A DNA stretch of 64,000 nt from Affinundibacterium macrobrachii. Lineage in GTDB: Bacteria > Pseudomonadota > Gammaproteobacteria > Burkholderiales > Burkholderiaceae_D. Location of the stretch: contig NZ_BMYT01000003.1 in assembly GCF_014652415.1 (NCBI RefSeq), positions 62,001 through 126,000 on the forward strand, written 5' to 3'. The first letter of the stretch is position 1. Each line of letters begins with the position of its first letter. This document shows, piece by piece, positions 9,020 through 18,549 of the stretch. The translations under genes and the position numbers were made by a program. The notes beneath the pieces were generated by a model. The model saw only the letters and a list, made by a program, of their open reading frames with translations. It was not told the DNA's origin and did not search any database.

Positions 9020-10213
9020 TCAAACAGCGATACCAAGGATGACGCACGCTTGGCGCATCTCGTCTTGCGCTTGTTCTAAGCTTGTTGCGATAAACGTGAT
9101 GTGTCCCATCTTACGAGCACGACGTGCCTCTGCCTTGCCGTACAAATGCAAGTGCGCCGAAGGCAATGCTAAAACTTTATCCCAAGCCGGCTGACGTACA
9201 ACATCACCATCGAACCAAATATCACCAAGAATATTCAACATCACACAAGGCGAATGCTGACGCACATCCCCCAAAGGCAAACGCGCCATCGCGCGTACTT
9301 GTTGCGCAAATTGACTAGTGACGCACGCATCAATCGTGTAATGCCCGCTATTGTGTGGGCGTGGTGCCATTTCATTGACGACGACTGAGCCGTCTTGCAG
9401 CACAAAGAATTCTATGCAAAGCACGCCAACATAATTGATATCGGCAATCAATTTCAATGCAGCGTTTTGTGTTTTTAACGCAGCGTCGGCAGAGACGTGC
9501 GGACTAGGTACGGTGGTCGTGAACAAGATGCCGTCACGATGCACGTTTTCTGCAATCGGATACACAACGGCTTGACCATCTGCGCCACGTGCTACCAATA
9601 CAGAAATCTCATAAGCGAGTGGCAGCATTTTTTCTAGCACACAGACCACACCTTTGAGATTTGCAAATGCCGTACACAATTCTTCCATCGACTTCACGCG
9701 CACTTGACCTTTACCGTCGTAGCCCATGCGTGCCGTTTTCAAAATCCCAGGGAATAAATCGGCGCTAACTTTTTCCAGATCTTCCGCTGTACGCAATACT
9801 GCGTGCGGTGCTGGCAAGATGCCAGTTTGTGGTGCACAACGCGTGAAGAATGCTTTCTCTTCGATACGATCTTGAGCAATCGATACGCAGGCGGCGCTTG
9901 GCGCAACGAAGCCCGTTTCGGCTAATTTAGCCAAACTACTTGCTGGCACATTTTCAAATTCTGTGGTGAATGAAGCACACGCCTCGGCTAACTTCTGCAA
10001 AGCCGTCGCATCATCGTAAGCCGCTTGTATATGCGCATCCGCTGCATGTGCTGCCGGACTGCCCGCTTCTGGCTCTAATACCGTCACTTTAAAACCTAGG
10101 GCTTGCGCTTCATGCACAAACATACGCCCTAATTGTCCGCCACCGACCATGCCTAACATGCTGGATTTCGTGTTCGGAAATTGTGGATTGGTGTTGATAG
10201 TAGAAGTGGACAT
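9020..10213 (-). CDS. purK: 5-(carboxyamino)imidazole ribonucleotide synthase PurK
   Basis: ATP-grasp enzyme that carboxylates AIR to N5-CAIR in purine synthesis. The N-terminal nucleotide-fold signature MLGMVGGGQLGRMFVHEA is clear, followed by the ATP-grasp core (PGILKTARMGYDGKGQ, VCVLEKMLPLAYEISV) and VNEMAPRPHNSGHYTIDA. The annotated ATG (10213) has GGAAAA upstream; ATG 10228 would add five residues. It works with PurE, whose gene lies upstream across a 370-base gap holding palindromic repeat copy 2. Confidence 0.95.
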   Translation of the reverse strand: MSTSTINTNPQFPNTKSSMLGMVGGGQLGRMFVHEAQALGFKVTVLEPEAGSPAAHAADAHIQAAYDDATALQKLAEACASFTTEFENVPASSLAKLAETGFVAPSAACVSIAQDRIEEKAFFTRCAPQTGILPAPHAVLRTAEDLEKVSADLFPGILKTARMGYDGKGQVRVKSMEELCTAFANLKGVVCVLEKMLPLAYEISVLVARGADGQAVVYPIAENVHRDGILFTTTVPSPHVSADAALKTQNAALKLIADINYVGVLCIEFFVLQDGSVVVNEMAPRPHNSGHYTIDACVTSQFAQQVRAMARLPLGDVRQHSPCVMLNILGDIWFDGDVVRQPAWDKVLALPSAHLHLYGKAEARRARKMGHITFIATSLEQAQDEMRQACVILGIAV

Positions 10214-10327
10214 CGTTGGGTTTTCCATACTGGTGCGATACAAATTAAATGCGATTTGAAACGTGGTTTGAAACTAAAAAGATACTGTATTTTCTGGCTA
10301 AAAACAGATTAGTGACTCCGTTTTTCA

Positions 10328-10446
10328 CTCCTTCCCCTTCAAGGGGAAGGCTGGGATGGGGATGGGTTACGATTGATTGACTTCGCACCTTGCCCTTCAA
10401 AACCCATCCCCACCCTAGCCCTCCCCTTGAAGGGGAGGGAATTTCA
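10328..10446. repeat. Dispersed palindromic element, copy 2
   Basis: Left arm CTTCCCCTTCAAGGGGAAG then GGGATGGGGATGGGTT; right arm AACCCATCCCCACCCTAGCC then CTCCCCTTGAAGGGGAGGG. The arms are complementary to each other, and each also folds on itself. It sits between purE and purK. The remainder of this gap (10447-10586) shows a small inverted repeat, CCACACCTCTGTGG, near 10541-10557 and nothing else that I can identify. Confidence 0.85.
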
Positions 10447-10586
10447 TCACGTCAATGTTGACTAGGCTTAAAAATACTAGAGTCTAACTTTCAAAGAAAT
10501 ATAAACTGAAAGTTCACCGTCTTAAAATGTACCTCTGCATACCCCACACCTCTGTGGGAATAAAAACTCTAGCCTCAAAATTCTAG

Positions 10587-11093
10587 TTACACTGGCAAAT
10601 GCATATCCCGCGCAACTTGTGTTTGCTTAACGCGGAAGGCTTCTAACTTCGCTGCCATCGCATCATCAGTCGTCGCCAACATTGCAATCGCAGCCAAGGC
10701 CGCATTACCCGCGCCTGCTTCACCAATCGCAAAAGTATTCACAGGAACGCCTTTTGGCATTTGCACGATAGACAGCAAAGAGTCTTCGCCACGCAAATAC
10801 TTGGATGGCACAGGCACACCAAATACCGGCACGATGGTTTTCGCGGCGATCATGCCTGGCAAGTGCGCCGCACCACCAGCACCAGCGATGATGCCGCGGA
10901 TGCCGCGACTACGTGCTGTTTCGGCATAAGTGAACATTTCATCTGGCATGCGATGTGCAGACACGACCTGCGCCTCGAAAGGGATGCCGAATTCTTTCAG
11001 CATGGTCACGGCGTGTTGCATCACATCCCAATCAGATGAAGAGCCCATCACGACACCGATGATAGGCGTTGCGTTGTACGTTGCGTCGCTCAT
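10587..11093 (-). CDS. purE: N5-CAIR mutase PurE
   Basis: Converts N5-CAIR to CAIR, the step after PurK. The substrate-binding N-terminus [13 protein letters not shown] is intact, as are [16 protein letters not shown] and the [14 protein letters not shown] loop. Length (168 aa) is typical for the bacterial class I enzyme. The start codon lies one base from the purC stop, so purC and purE are tightly coupled in one transcript. Confidence 0.97.
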   Translation of the reverse strand: MSDATYNATPIIGVVMGSSSDWDVMQHAVTMLKEFGIPFEAQVVSAHRMPDEMFTYAETARSRGIRGIIAGAGGAAHLPGMIAAKTIVPVFGVPVPSKYLRGEDSLLSIVQMPKGVPVNTFAIGEAGAGNAALAAIAMLATTDDAMAAKLEAFRVKQTQVARDMHLPV

Positions 11094-11094
11094 A

Positions 11095-11991
11095 TTACGC
11101 CTTCAAACTTTCGCCCGTTAAGCGTTCTAAGGCTTCACGGTATTTCGCTGCGGTTTTTTGCACGACTTCGTCTGGCAAAGTCGGCGCTGGTGCTGTCTTA
11201 TTCCAGCTTGTGATGGTTTCTAAGTAATCACGTACGAATTGCTTATCAAATGATGGTGGAGAAATACCTGTTGCGTAGGAATCTGCTGGCCAGAAGCGTG
11301 ATGAGTCCGCTGTCAATACTTCATCCATCAAATGCAATACGCCATTGTCATCGAGACCAAATTCAAACTTCGTATCGGCAATGATGATGCCACGTGTTGC
11401 TGCGTAGTTTGCTGCCTCTGTATAAAGTTGAATACTGATGTCACGCATCTTGGCAGCGAGTTCTACACCGATGCGTTTTTCCATTTCGGCAAAGCTAATG
11501 TTCTCGTCATGCTCACCCTTTTCCGCTTTTGCAGCTGGCGTGAAAATTGGGGCGTCTAACTTAGCTGCTTGTGGCAAACCCGCTGGCAATTGAATGCCGC
11601 AAATTGCGCCGGTTTCTTGATAGTCTTTCCAACCAGAGCCGATGATATAACCACGCACAACCGCCTCCACCATGATAGGTTTTAAGCGTTTTGCCACCAC
11701 CGCACGACCACGCACTTGTTCCACTTCATCGGCTGCCACCACAGTCTCAGGGGCAATACCTGTCAAATGATTAGGAACCACATGCGCTAATTTATCGAAC
11801 CAGAAATTAGCCATTTGATTCAAGACACGACCTTTGTCAGGAATCGGCTCGTTCATAATCACGTCGAATGCGGACAAACGATCACTGGTAACGATCAACA
11901 ACTTATCTTCGCCAACAGCGTAGTTATCACGGACTTTGCCACGACCTAACAGTGGTAGCGAATGTAAAGTAGAGTTAATTTGCGTAGTCAT
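11095..11991 (-). CDS. purC: SAICAR synthase PurC
   Basis: Phosphoribosylaminoimidazole-succinocarboxamide synthase, which ligates CAIR with aspartate using ATP. Signatures: [21 protein letters not shown] (P-loop-like, split by the kinase-like fold), [27 protein letters not shown] and [12 protein letters not shown]. The 298-residue length is the longer SAICAR-synthase form common in Proteobacteria. It heads purC-purE-purK and follows fba by about 150 bases, in which a short hairpin (GGGTCTATCGACCC, 12078-12091) lacks a T tract. Confidence 0.96.
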   Translation of the reverse strand: MTTQINSTLHSLPLLGRGKVRDNYAVGEDKLLIVTSDRLSAFDVIMNEPIPDKGRVLNQMANFWFDKLAHVVPNHLTGIAPETVVAADEVEQVRGRAVVAKRLKPIMVEAVVRGYIIGSGWKDYQETGAICGIQLPAGLPQAAKLDAPIFTPAAKAEKGEHDENISFAEMEKRIGVELAAKMRDISIQLYTEAANYAATRGIIIADTKFEFGLDDNGVLHLMDEVLTADSSRFWPADSYATGISPPSFDKQFVRDYLETITSWNKTAPAPTLPDEVVQKTAAKYREALERLTGESLKA

Positions 11992-12139
11992 AATGTGGTC
12001 TCAAAAAAAATACTGAAGGGAGATTCAAGCAATGTGATATTGAATTATCTTCATATCCATTGTTGAAGCTCCCTAATGGGTCTATCGACCCGAGTTCCGT
12101 GCTAGTAGAGTCGAAAACGATCGAAACAACAGCACGTAA

Positions 12140-13204
12140 TTATTTTACGAGCTGTGCCAAAGCGCCAGACTTGTATTGTTCTGCAATTTTTTCCAAAGTA
12201 ATTGGCTTGATTTTCGCCGCTTGACCTTCGCAACCAAATGCGAGGAAACGTGCTTTACAAACTTGCTTTGCTGCTTCGCGCGCAGGCTTCAAGTAATCAC
12301 GTGGATCAAACTTACTTGGATTTTCAAACATAAAACGACGGATCGCTGCTGTCATCGCTAAACGGATGTCGGTATCGATATTAATTTTACGCACGCCGTT
12401 TTGAATACCAATGACGATCTCTTCCACTGGTACGCCATAGGTTTCTTTCATATCACCACCGAATTGACGAATTTCTTCGAGCAATTCTTGGGGCACAGAA
12501 GAAGAACCATGCATCACCAAGTGGGTATTCGGAATGCGTGTGTGAATTTCTTTGATACGGTCAATCGCGAGAATATCGCCAGTTGGCTTGCGAGAGAATT
12601 TATACGCACCGTGAGAAGTACCAATCGCAATTGCCAACGCGTCACATTGTGTTTGGCTGACGAAATCAGCCGCTTGCGCGACGTCAGTCAACAACTGTTC
12701 ACGTGTCATTTTGCCGTCTGCACCGTGACCGTCTTCCTTATCACCCATCATGGTTTCCAAAGAACCTAACACGCCTAATTCTGCTTCTACCGTCACACCA
12801 ATCGCGTGCGAAAACTTCACCACTTCTTTAGAAACAGCCACATTGTATTCATAGCTAGCTACCGATTTGCCATCTTCCATCAAGGAACCGTCCATCATCA
12901 CGGAGGTGAAACCGGACTTGATCGCTGCCATACAAACTGCTGGCGATTGACCATGATCTTGATGCATTACCACAGGAATATGTGGATAAGCTTCTACCGC
13001 AGCAGAGATTAAATGACGCAAGAAAGCTTCACCAGCGTACTTACGCGCACCAGCAGAGGCTTGCATAATCACCGGCGCACCAACTTCATTCGCCGCTTCC
13101 ATGATCGCAGTAACTTGTTCTAAGTTATTGACATTAAACGCTGGAATACCATAGCCATTTTCAGCTGCATGATCCAGCAATTGACGCATTGATACGAGAG
13201 ACAT
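12140..13204 (-). CDS. fba: Class II fructose-bisphosphate aldolase
   Basis: Zinc-dependent aldolase cleaving fructose-1,6-bisphosphate in glycolysis and gluconeogenesis (354 aa, the CbbA/FbaA long form). The metal-binding motif [14 protein letters not shown] is present, with [22 protein letters not shown] and [11 protein letters not shown] start at the ATG 13204, which has a TGGAG site in the right place; an in-frame TTG at 13219 overlaps that site and is not credible. It follows pgk and pyk on the same strand, a lower-glycolysis cluster. Confidence 0.97.
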   Translation of the reverse strand: MSLVSMRQLLDHAAENGYGIPAFNVNNLEQVTAIMEAANEVGAPVIMQASAGARKYAGEAFLRHLISAAVEAYPHIPVVMHQDHGQSPAVCMAAIKSGFTSVMMDGSLMEDGKSVASYEYNVAVSKEVVKFSHAIGVTVEAELGVLGSLETMMGDKEDGHGADGKMTREQLLTDVAQAADFVSQTQCDALAIAIGTSHGAYKFSRKPTGDILAIDRIKEIHTRIPNTHLVMHGSSSVPQELLEEIRQFGGDMKETYGVPVEEIVIGIQNGVRKINIDTDIRLAMTAAIRRFMFENPSKFDPRDYLKPAREAAKQVCKARFLAFGCEGQAAKIKPITLEKIAEQYKSGALAQLVK

Positions 13205-13237
13205 AGTTTTTAACTCCAAATAAAAAAATCTTCTTTT

Positions 13238-13356
13238 GAGGTGCTGATTAAGCTACTGCGCGACCACAGTTTGAATTGGCGATGCTCGCTGTACTCAAGT
13301 ACAGCTGCGCTTCTCAATCCAAACTGTGACCGCTCGCTACGCTTACTCAGCACTTC
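13238..13356. repeat. Large imperfect inverted repeat between fba and pyk (IR1)
   Basis: Outer arms GAGGTGCTGA / TCAGCACTTC, middle arms CACAGTTTG-ATTG / CAAT-CAAACTGTG, and a perfect 16-base centre CTGTACTCAAGTACAG (13289-13304). The whole 119 bases can fold into one long branched hairpin. It has no open frame. The long arms and short AGTAC core make it unlike an ordinary terminator. Confidence 0.85.
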
Positions 13357-13427
13357 TTTAAGCTTGTGGCCTTTGACTTCGGCTGTTTGAATCGTGTTCG
13401 TTACTCTTCTAATTCGGCACTGCTAAG

Positions 13428-13525
13428 AAACTGATTTCTAGGGATGCAGTGCTAGGCGCAAAGCACAGCAATACACAAGTATTGCGAGCATTTGCAACAA
13501 CGCAATGCGCCCTAAAAATCAGTTT
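13428..13525. repeat. Large imperfect inverted repeat at the pyk 3' end (IR2)
   Basis: Outer arms AAACTGATTTCTAGGG / CCCTAAAAATCAGTTT (one mismatch), with inner hairpins GTGCT..AGCAC and CAATACACAAGTATTG (13469-13484). It ends two bases before the pyk stop codon, so it may stabilise or terminate the pyk transcript. Its plan, long outer arms around a palindromic centre containing CAAGTA, matches IR1 72 bases away, though the sequences differ. Confidence 0.8.
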
Positions 13526-13527
13526 AT

Positions 13528-14958
13528 TTATTCGCCGATTTTCACTATCCGCATCGCGTTCGTACCACCAACCTTACCCATTTGCTCACCCCAAGTCGCA
13601 ACGATTAAATCGCCCTTCTTCACTGCGCCTTTTTCTAACAATACATTTTCCGCTTCTTTCAACACCAAATCACGATCTGGGTTGTACGGCAATTTGAAGG
13701 TCTGTACATTGCGGTACAAAGCTGCTTTACGCATGGTCGCAACGCTTGGCGTCAAGGCAAACAAAGGCACATCAATACTTTGGCGGCTCATCCACAATGC
13801 GGTTGAACCGGATTCGGTTAAGGCCGCAATCGCTTGTACGCGTAAATGATGCGCGGTGAACAAAGCACCGTAGGCAATCGATTGATCAATACGTGTGAAT
13901 TGTAAATTCAAGAAATCAGCGTCGAGCTTGCATTCTTGATGCTTCTCTGCTTCTACGCAAATCGCTGCCATGGTTTCAACAGTGATTACAGGATATTTAC
14001 CTGACGCTGTTTCCGCCGACAACATCACCGCATCCGTGCCATCCAATACCGCGTTCGCGACGTCGGAAACTTCAGCACGAGTTGGCACCGCATTCACAAT
14101 CATCGATTCCATCATTTGCGTCGCCGTGATCGTCAACTTATTCGACTCACGCGCCATCTTGATCATACGTTTTTGCAGAGCAGGAACGGCAGCATTACCA
14201 ACCTCTACCGCCAAATCACCACGTGCCACCATAATGCCGTCGGAGGCATCCAAAATCTCTTGTAACACCGGAATCGCTTCGGCACGTTCAATCTTTGCGA
14301 TCATCATCGGCTTATGGCCATAAGGTTCGCCTGCGATGTTCGCTAATTGACGCGCCATTTCCATATCTGTCGCATTTTTTGGGAAAGAGATCGCCAAATA
14401 ATCCGCTTGGAAAGACATCGCCGTTTTGATGTCTTCCATATCTTTTGCCGTCAATGCAGGTGCAGTTAAACCACCACCTTGGCGATTGATGCCTTTGTTA
14501 TTTGAGAGTTCGCCGCCGATTTTTACTGTAGTGTGAATCTCATTGCCCACCACTTTGTCAACGATCAACACGATCAAACCGTCGTTAAGGAGCAATACGT
14601 CGTTTGCTTTAACATCGCGCGGTAAGGCTTTGTAATCGAGTCCTACACGCTCTTGATTACCTAAAGCACAGTCTGCATCGAGAATGAATTTATCGCCGTT
14701 CTCAATTTGAATCTTGCTATTTTCAAACTTGCCGATACGAATTTTCGGACCTTGCATGTCCGCCATAATCGCGATCTCAATGCCGCAGACTTCCGCAGCT
14801 TTACGAACCAGTGCAGCGCGATCAATATGGTCCTGTGCCTTGCCATGTGAGAAGTTCAGACGAACCACATTCACGCCAGCTTTTAACATGCTAACTAAAG
14901 TATCCAGATCACTGGATGCCGGGCCTACTGTCGCTACAATTTTGGTTCCGCGTAACAT
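13528..14958 (-). CDS. pyk: Pyruvate kinase
   Basis: Converts phosphoenolpyruvate and ADP to pyruvate and ATP. Key segments: ATVGPASSDLDTLVSMLKAG, VRLNFSHG, the magnesium and substrate region MVARGDLAVEVG and the signature TATQMMESM. The C-terminal allosteric domain is complete (ends GGTNAMRIVKIGE). Length 476 is typical of the betaproteobacterial enzyme. An AGGAG site precedes the ATG. It lies between pgk and fba, separated from each by a palindromic repeat. Confidence 0.97.
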   Translation of the reverse strand: MLRGTKIVATVGPASSDLDTLVSMLKAGVNVVRLNFSHGKAQDHIDRAALVRKAAEVCGIEIAIMADMQGPKIRIGKFENSKIQIENGDKFILDADCALGNQERVGLDYKALPRDVKANDVLLLNDGLIVLIVDKVVGNEIHTTVKIGGELSNNKGINRQGGGLTAPALTAKDMEDIKTAMSFQADYLAISFPKNATDMEMARQLANIAGEPYGHKPMMIAKIERAEAIPVLQEILDASDGIMVARGDLAVEVGNAAVPALQKRMIKMARESNKLTITATQMMESMIVNAVPTRAEVSDVANAVLDGTDAVMLSAETASGKYPVITVETMAAICVEAEKHQECKLDADFLNLQFTRIDQSIAYGALFTAHHLRVQAIAALTESGSTALWMSRQSIDVPLFALTPSVATMRKAALYRNVQTFKLPYNPDRDLVLKEAENVLLEKGAVKKGDLIVATWGEQMGKVGGTNAMRIVKIGE

Positions 14959-15017
14959 TGAATCTCCTGATGGATAATTTTTACAAGGTCGTGCTTAAAC
15001 TTCAAAACTAATTTTTT

Positions 15018-15089
15018 TGCCGCTGAGGCGCGAAGTACGCAGAGAAATTCAGCAATAAAACTCTGCGATCTCTGCGTCTCTGCGGCGAA
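15018..15089. repeat. CTCTGCG-type inverted repeat between pgk and pyk
   Basis: Left arm CCGCTGAGGCGC then ACGCAGAG; right arm CTCTGCG then CTCTGCGTCTCTGCGGCG. The arms pair with a few mismatches around a 16-base loop. Repeats built on CTCTGCGTCTCTGCGG are known from intergenic regions of many unrelated bacteria. No T tract follows in the pgk direction, so it is a mobile or structural repeat rather than a clear terminator. Confidence 0.75.
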
Positions 15090-15115
15090 TACTTTTCGGC
15101 AGTTTTCTAAACAGA

Positions 15116-16309
15116 TTACTGCGCTGCTCTTTGCAACAAAATCTCTACTGCTGGCAAAGTTTTGCCTTCTAAGAATTCCAAGAAAGCGCCGCCGCCAGTG
15201 GAGATATAGCCAATTTTTTCTGTGATGTTGTACTTGGCAATCGCAGCCAAAGTATCGCCGCCGCCAGCAATCGAGAATCCATTGGATTCCGCAATCGCTT
15301 CAGCCAATACTTTGGTGCCGTTACCAAATTGATCGAACTCGAACACGCCGACTGGGCCATTCCACACGATCGTACCTGCTTGACGAATTTGTGCGGCTAA
15401 TGCACTGGCTGTGTCAGGACCGATATCCAAAATCATGTCGTCATCTTGCAAATCTGCGACTGCTTTTACTGTTGCAACAGCGGTTGGAGAAAATTCTTTC
15501 GCGCAGACCACATCCGTTGGAATCGGCACAATCGCGCCACGCGCTGCCATCATGTCCATAATCGCTTTGGCTTCGCCAACCAAATCCGCTTCTGCCAACG
15601 ACTTACCAATTTTTAAACCGGCTGCCAACATGAAGGTATTCGCGATACCACCGCCGACGATCAATTGATCTACTTTTTCGGCGAGGGATTTCAAGATGGT
15701 CAATTTGCTGGAGACTTTAGAGCCAGCCACAATCGCTGACAATGGGCGCGCAGGTTGGCCGAGCGCTTTACCCAGGGCATCCAATTCAGCCGACAACAAA
15801 GGGCCAGCGCAAACGATAGGCGCATATTTTGCAATACCGTGGGTCGTTGCTTCTGCGCGATGTGCTGTACCGAATGCATCGTTCACATAGATGTCGCACA
15901 GCTTCGCCATTTTTTGCGCGAGCGCGTCATCGTTCTTTTTCTCGCCTTTGTTGACGCGGCAATTTTCTAGCAAAACCACTTGACCTGCGCCCACTTCAAC
16001 GCCATCCACCCAGTTTTGTTTGAGTTCAACCGTCACGCCCAATAATTCAGATAAACGCCTTGCCACTGGTGCCAAAGAATCTTCTGCTTTGAATTCACCT
16101 TCAGTCGGACGACCCAAATGGGATGTCACCATCACGGCAGCACCTGCTTGCAAAGCTTGTTGAATCGCTGGTACCGAAGCACGGATACGCGTGTCTTCGG
16201 TAATATTTCCAGCATCGTCTTGCGGAACATTCAAATCTGCACGAATAAAGACACGTTGACCTTGGAGTTTATTAGCAGCGATGAGATCGCTCAGACGATT
16301 AAATTGCAT
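15116..16309 (-). CDS. pgk: Phosphoglycerate kinase
   Basis: Transfers phosphate from 1,3-bisphosphoglycerate to ADP. Signatures: [34 protein letters not shown], the linker [13 protein letters not shown] and the nucleotide-binding [17 protein letters not shown]. Length 397 is normal. It opens the minus-strand glycolysis/purine block. The 250 bases upstream, to the end of azlD, presumably hold its promoter; a 76-codon frame there looks spurious. Confidence 0.97.
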   Translation of the reverse strand: MQFNRLSDLIAANKLQGQRVFIRADLNVPQDDAGNITEDTRIRASVPAIQQALQAGAAVMVTSHLGRPTEGEFKAEDSLAPVARRLSELLGVTVELKQNWVDGVEVGAGQVVLLENCRVNKGEKKNDDALAQKMAKLCDIYVNDAFGTAHRAEATTHGIAKYAPIVCAGPLLSAELDALGKALGQPARPLSAIVAGSKVSSKLTILKSLAEKVDQLIVGGGIANTFMLAAGLKIGKSLAEADLVGEAKAIMDMMAARGAIVPIPTDVVCAKEFSPTAVATVKAVADLQDDDMILDIGPDTASALAAQIRQAGTIVWNGPVGVFEFDQFGNGTKVLAEAIAESNGFSIAGGGDTLAAIAKYNITEKIGYISTGGGAFLEFLEGKTLPAVEILLQRAAQ

Positions 16310-16559
16310 AGCAGAACCAGTTAAGATGAGAAGGAATTAAATCGAGATGTGAATCCCCAACCCCACATTGCCTCTTTAGCTCGCGTCAATGACAATAATA
16401 ATGACACTGACAATTACAATAAGCAGCTATTCGAATTGGCAAATCAGGAAAATTCGGGATTATTTAAATTAATCGCGTATTTTACCAAATCAACAGCCCA
16501 AATCACGATTTTTCTCGCCACTCTGGCACTTTATGCAATTTATAAGCGGATCGCTCAGA

Positions 16560-16883
16560 TTAAAAATAAAGTCGGATGAGCGTAAATACACTCATACCAA
16601 AAATAATAGTTAAGAGCATATCTTTTTTCCAAAGATAGAATAAAGAGGCAGCGACACCAGCGATGAGCTTGGGATTATGCAAACTAGTAACAATTTGATT
16701 ATCGTTAATAAAAAAATCAGGCACGACAATCGCTGCCAGTGCGCAACTGGGCGCGTAGCGCAACGCTTCTTGTACCCGTTTGGGTAAATTGATGTGATGC
16801 CCAACCACCCAGAACGCACTGCGGTCAATCACCGTTGCAACAGTTAACAAGATAATCACGATCCAGATTTCTAAATCACTCAT
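16560..16883 (-). CDS. azlD: AzlD-family branched-chain amino acid export subunit
   Basis: A small membrane protein (107 aa) with about four hydrophobic helices and the ALRYAPSCALAAIVVPDFF segment typical of AzlD. AzlD partners AzlC to form a branched-chain amino acid exporter. Its ATG lies 8 bases inside the azlC 3' end, so the pair is translationally coupled. Substrate is assumed from the family. Confidence 0.88.
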   Translation of the reverse strand: MSDLEIWIVIILLTVATVIDRSAFWVVGHHINLPKRVQEALRYAPSCALAAIVVPDFFINDNQIVTSLHNPKLIAGVAASLFYLWKKDMLLTIIFGMSVFTLIRLYF

Positions 16884-17640
16884 CGCGCTTCTCCTGTTCG
16901 CTGGTCACTGAAGCACTGGCTTCCGGCGCTGCGGCAAGCTCCATATGCTCTTCTATCCACATCGAAACCGCCATACCAATCAACACCGCCAACAATAGAC
17001 CCAATTTATACGGTAAATCATGCGCGGCAACGGCAACCGCACCAGCCACAACCACACCAATAAAACCAGGACGATTGCGCATTAATGGCAACAAAATACA
17101 CAAAATCGCCAAAGTGCCAGCAAAACCCAAGCCCCAATGCGTCGGCACTTGGCTGCCCGCCAAAATCCCTAAAATAGAGCCAAGCTGCCAAACAATCCAA
17201 TTAGGCACCACTAAACCATGCAGATAAAGAACTTGATCGCGCTCTTCTGCTGGTGTTTGCCACATTGTTGGAAACCGTTGCATGAACAAAGCAACCGTTA
17301 AATCACCGGTCAAGAATCCCAACAAAGTACGACGCAACCACGGAAGATGTGCAAAGCGCGGCGCAATCAATGCCGACATGATCAAAAAGCGCAAATTAAC
17401 AATTAAAGCCGTCGCAAAGATGACCCAAATCGGCGCATTGGCAACAATCAAAGGCAAAGCTGCCAATTGCGCAGAACCAGCAAAAACCAACAAGGTCATG
17501 CCAAGCGCTTGCGGCAAACTCAAGCCCGCCTTGATCATTGCCACACCAACCACCATGCCCCAAGCCCCCATCCCAAACAAGGATGGTGCGCAAGCCCTAA
17601 AACCTTCACGGTAAATAGGTGAATTCCAATCTTTTAACAT
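16876..17640 (-). CDS. azlC: AzlC-family branched-chain amino acid permease
   Basis: Large subunit of the AzlCD exporter. The start MLKDWNSPIYREGFRACAPSL places the conserved FGMGAWGMVVGVAMIKAGLS at the beginning, as in other AzlC proteins; the longer open frame upstream (to 17760) has no hydrophobic or conserved sequence. Several transmembrane helices follow (LLVFAGSAQLAALPLI, FATALIVNLRFLIMSA). The C-terminus is acidic and cytoplasmic. It overlaps azlD. Confidence 0.9.
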   Translation of the reverse strand: MLKDWNSPIYREGFRACAPSLFGMGAWGMVVGVAMIKAGLSLPQALGMTLLVFAGSAQLAALPLIVANAPIWVIFATALIVNLRFLIMSALIAPRFAHLPWLRRTLLGFLTGDLTVALFMQRFPTMWQTPAEERDQVLYLHGLVVPNWIVWQLGSILGILAGSQVPTHWGLGFAGTLAILCILLPLMRNRPGFIGVVVAGAVAVAAHDLPYKLGLLLAVLIGMAVSMWIEEHMELAAAPEASASVTSEQEKRDE

Positions 17641-17856
17641 AATGAGAAACGCAAATGCGGCTGAAGAAAAACGGTGATGGCGAATAGTTGCAGGCAAATG
17701 CTGCGAGGTCGCTATTGTAACGCGATGGGTAAATGCTTGCTCAAACTCACAGCAAATCAAGCAACGAGCGGCAATCGCTCAACGCAAACGCGACGAAATC
17801 CTTTAAAATCATGGCCTAGAAAAACTCACGCAAATTCACTCACTGAGGAGCAAAAC

Positions 17857-18054
17857 ATGTCTAATAAGCCATCAACACCTGCGGTTGAACTGCAAGCAAG
17901 CGACTTACCAGCACATTGCCCGAACCCAGCAATGCCGTTATGGTCTTCACACCCACGTGTTTATTTAGATTTATCGCATGGCGATTCCGCAACTTGCTCA
18001 TACTGCGGCACCGTATATAAATTAGCACCAGGAACAGTATTAAAAGCGCATTAA
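17857..18054 (+). CDS. Zinc-finger domain protein (NDUFS6/CHCC type)
   Basis: A 65-residue protein with a C...H...C-x2-C zinc site: HCPNPAMPLWSSHPRVYLDL followed by ATCSYCGTVYKL. This is the CHCC finger shared with mitochondrial complex I subunit NDUFS6. Bacterial versions are common next to housekeeping genes and their role is unclear. A strong GAGGAG ribosome-binding site lies seven bases before the ATG. It begins a plus-strand run of four genes with small gaps. Confidence 0.85.
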   Translation: MSNKPSTPAVELQASDLPAHCPNPAMPLWSSHPRVYLDLSHGDSATCSYCGTVYKLAPGTVLKAH

Positions 18055-18117
18055 TTCACAACTTGATACAACTGAATGAATTACATGCAAACACAAACGC
18101 CTCAATAGAAAGCCCCC

Positions 18118-18549
18118 ATGCCCGCTAAGAAGCAACTCAATGGCAGCGCCGACGAAGTTGAAATCGCCTTCTACGATGCCATCGCACGTGGCGACTTGGA
18201 TGGCATGATGGCGCTATGGGCAGAAGATGAAGAGATTATTTGCGTACATCCCAATTCACCGCGCTTGATTGGTCACGCAGATATTCGTGCCTCATGGGAA
18301 GCCATTTTTGAAAATGGCAACATGCACATTCACACGCGGCAATTACATGCAATACACAATGTACTAACTGCCGTGCATAATTTGATCGAAGAATTCCATC
18401 CGCGTGATCAAATCGCCCAAGACGTTCACATTATCGCCACCAATGTTTATGTGAAGACACCACGCGGCTGGCGCATTACCATGCATCACGCTTCAGTTGC
18501 CGCCGGTCCCGCTCCTGTCGATCTATCCAAAGCCGACGTTTTACACTAA
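18118..18549 (+). CDS. NTF2-like (SnoaL/DUF4440-type) protein
   Basis: A 143-residue cone-fold protein: EIAFYDAIARGDLDGMMALWAEDEEIICVHPNSPRLIGHADIRASW is the usual NTF2-like opening (helix, then acidic loop and GxxxIR), and the C-terminus VKTPRGWRITMHHAS is the closing strand. Such proteins are small hydrolases, isomerases or binding domains; no catalytic set can be assigned here. The stop codon shares its last base with the ATG of the next gene, so the two are coupled. Confidence 0.85.
   Translation: MPAKKQLNGSADEVEIAFYDAIARGDLDGMMALWAEDEEIICVHPNSPRLIGHADIRASWEAIFENGNMHIHTRQLHAIHNVLTAVHNLIEEFHPRDQIAQDVHIIATNVYVKTPRGWRITMHHASVAAGPAPVDLSKADVLH

Noticed and set aside
12078-12091. GGGTCTATCGACCC hairpin between fba and purC as terminator
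   Set aside because: Short stem and no T tract on the minus strand, so there is no reason to call termination there.
16349-16579. 76-codon plus-strand frame upstream of pgk
   Set aside because: Starts with a weak GTG, lies in the pgk promoter region, is Asn/Asp-rich at the start and has no recognisable fold or ribosome-binding site.
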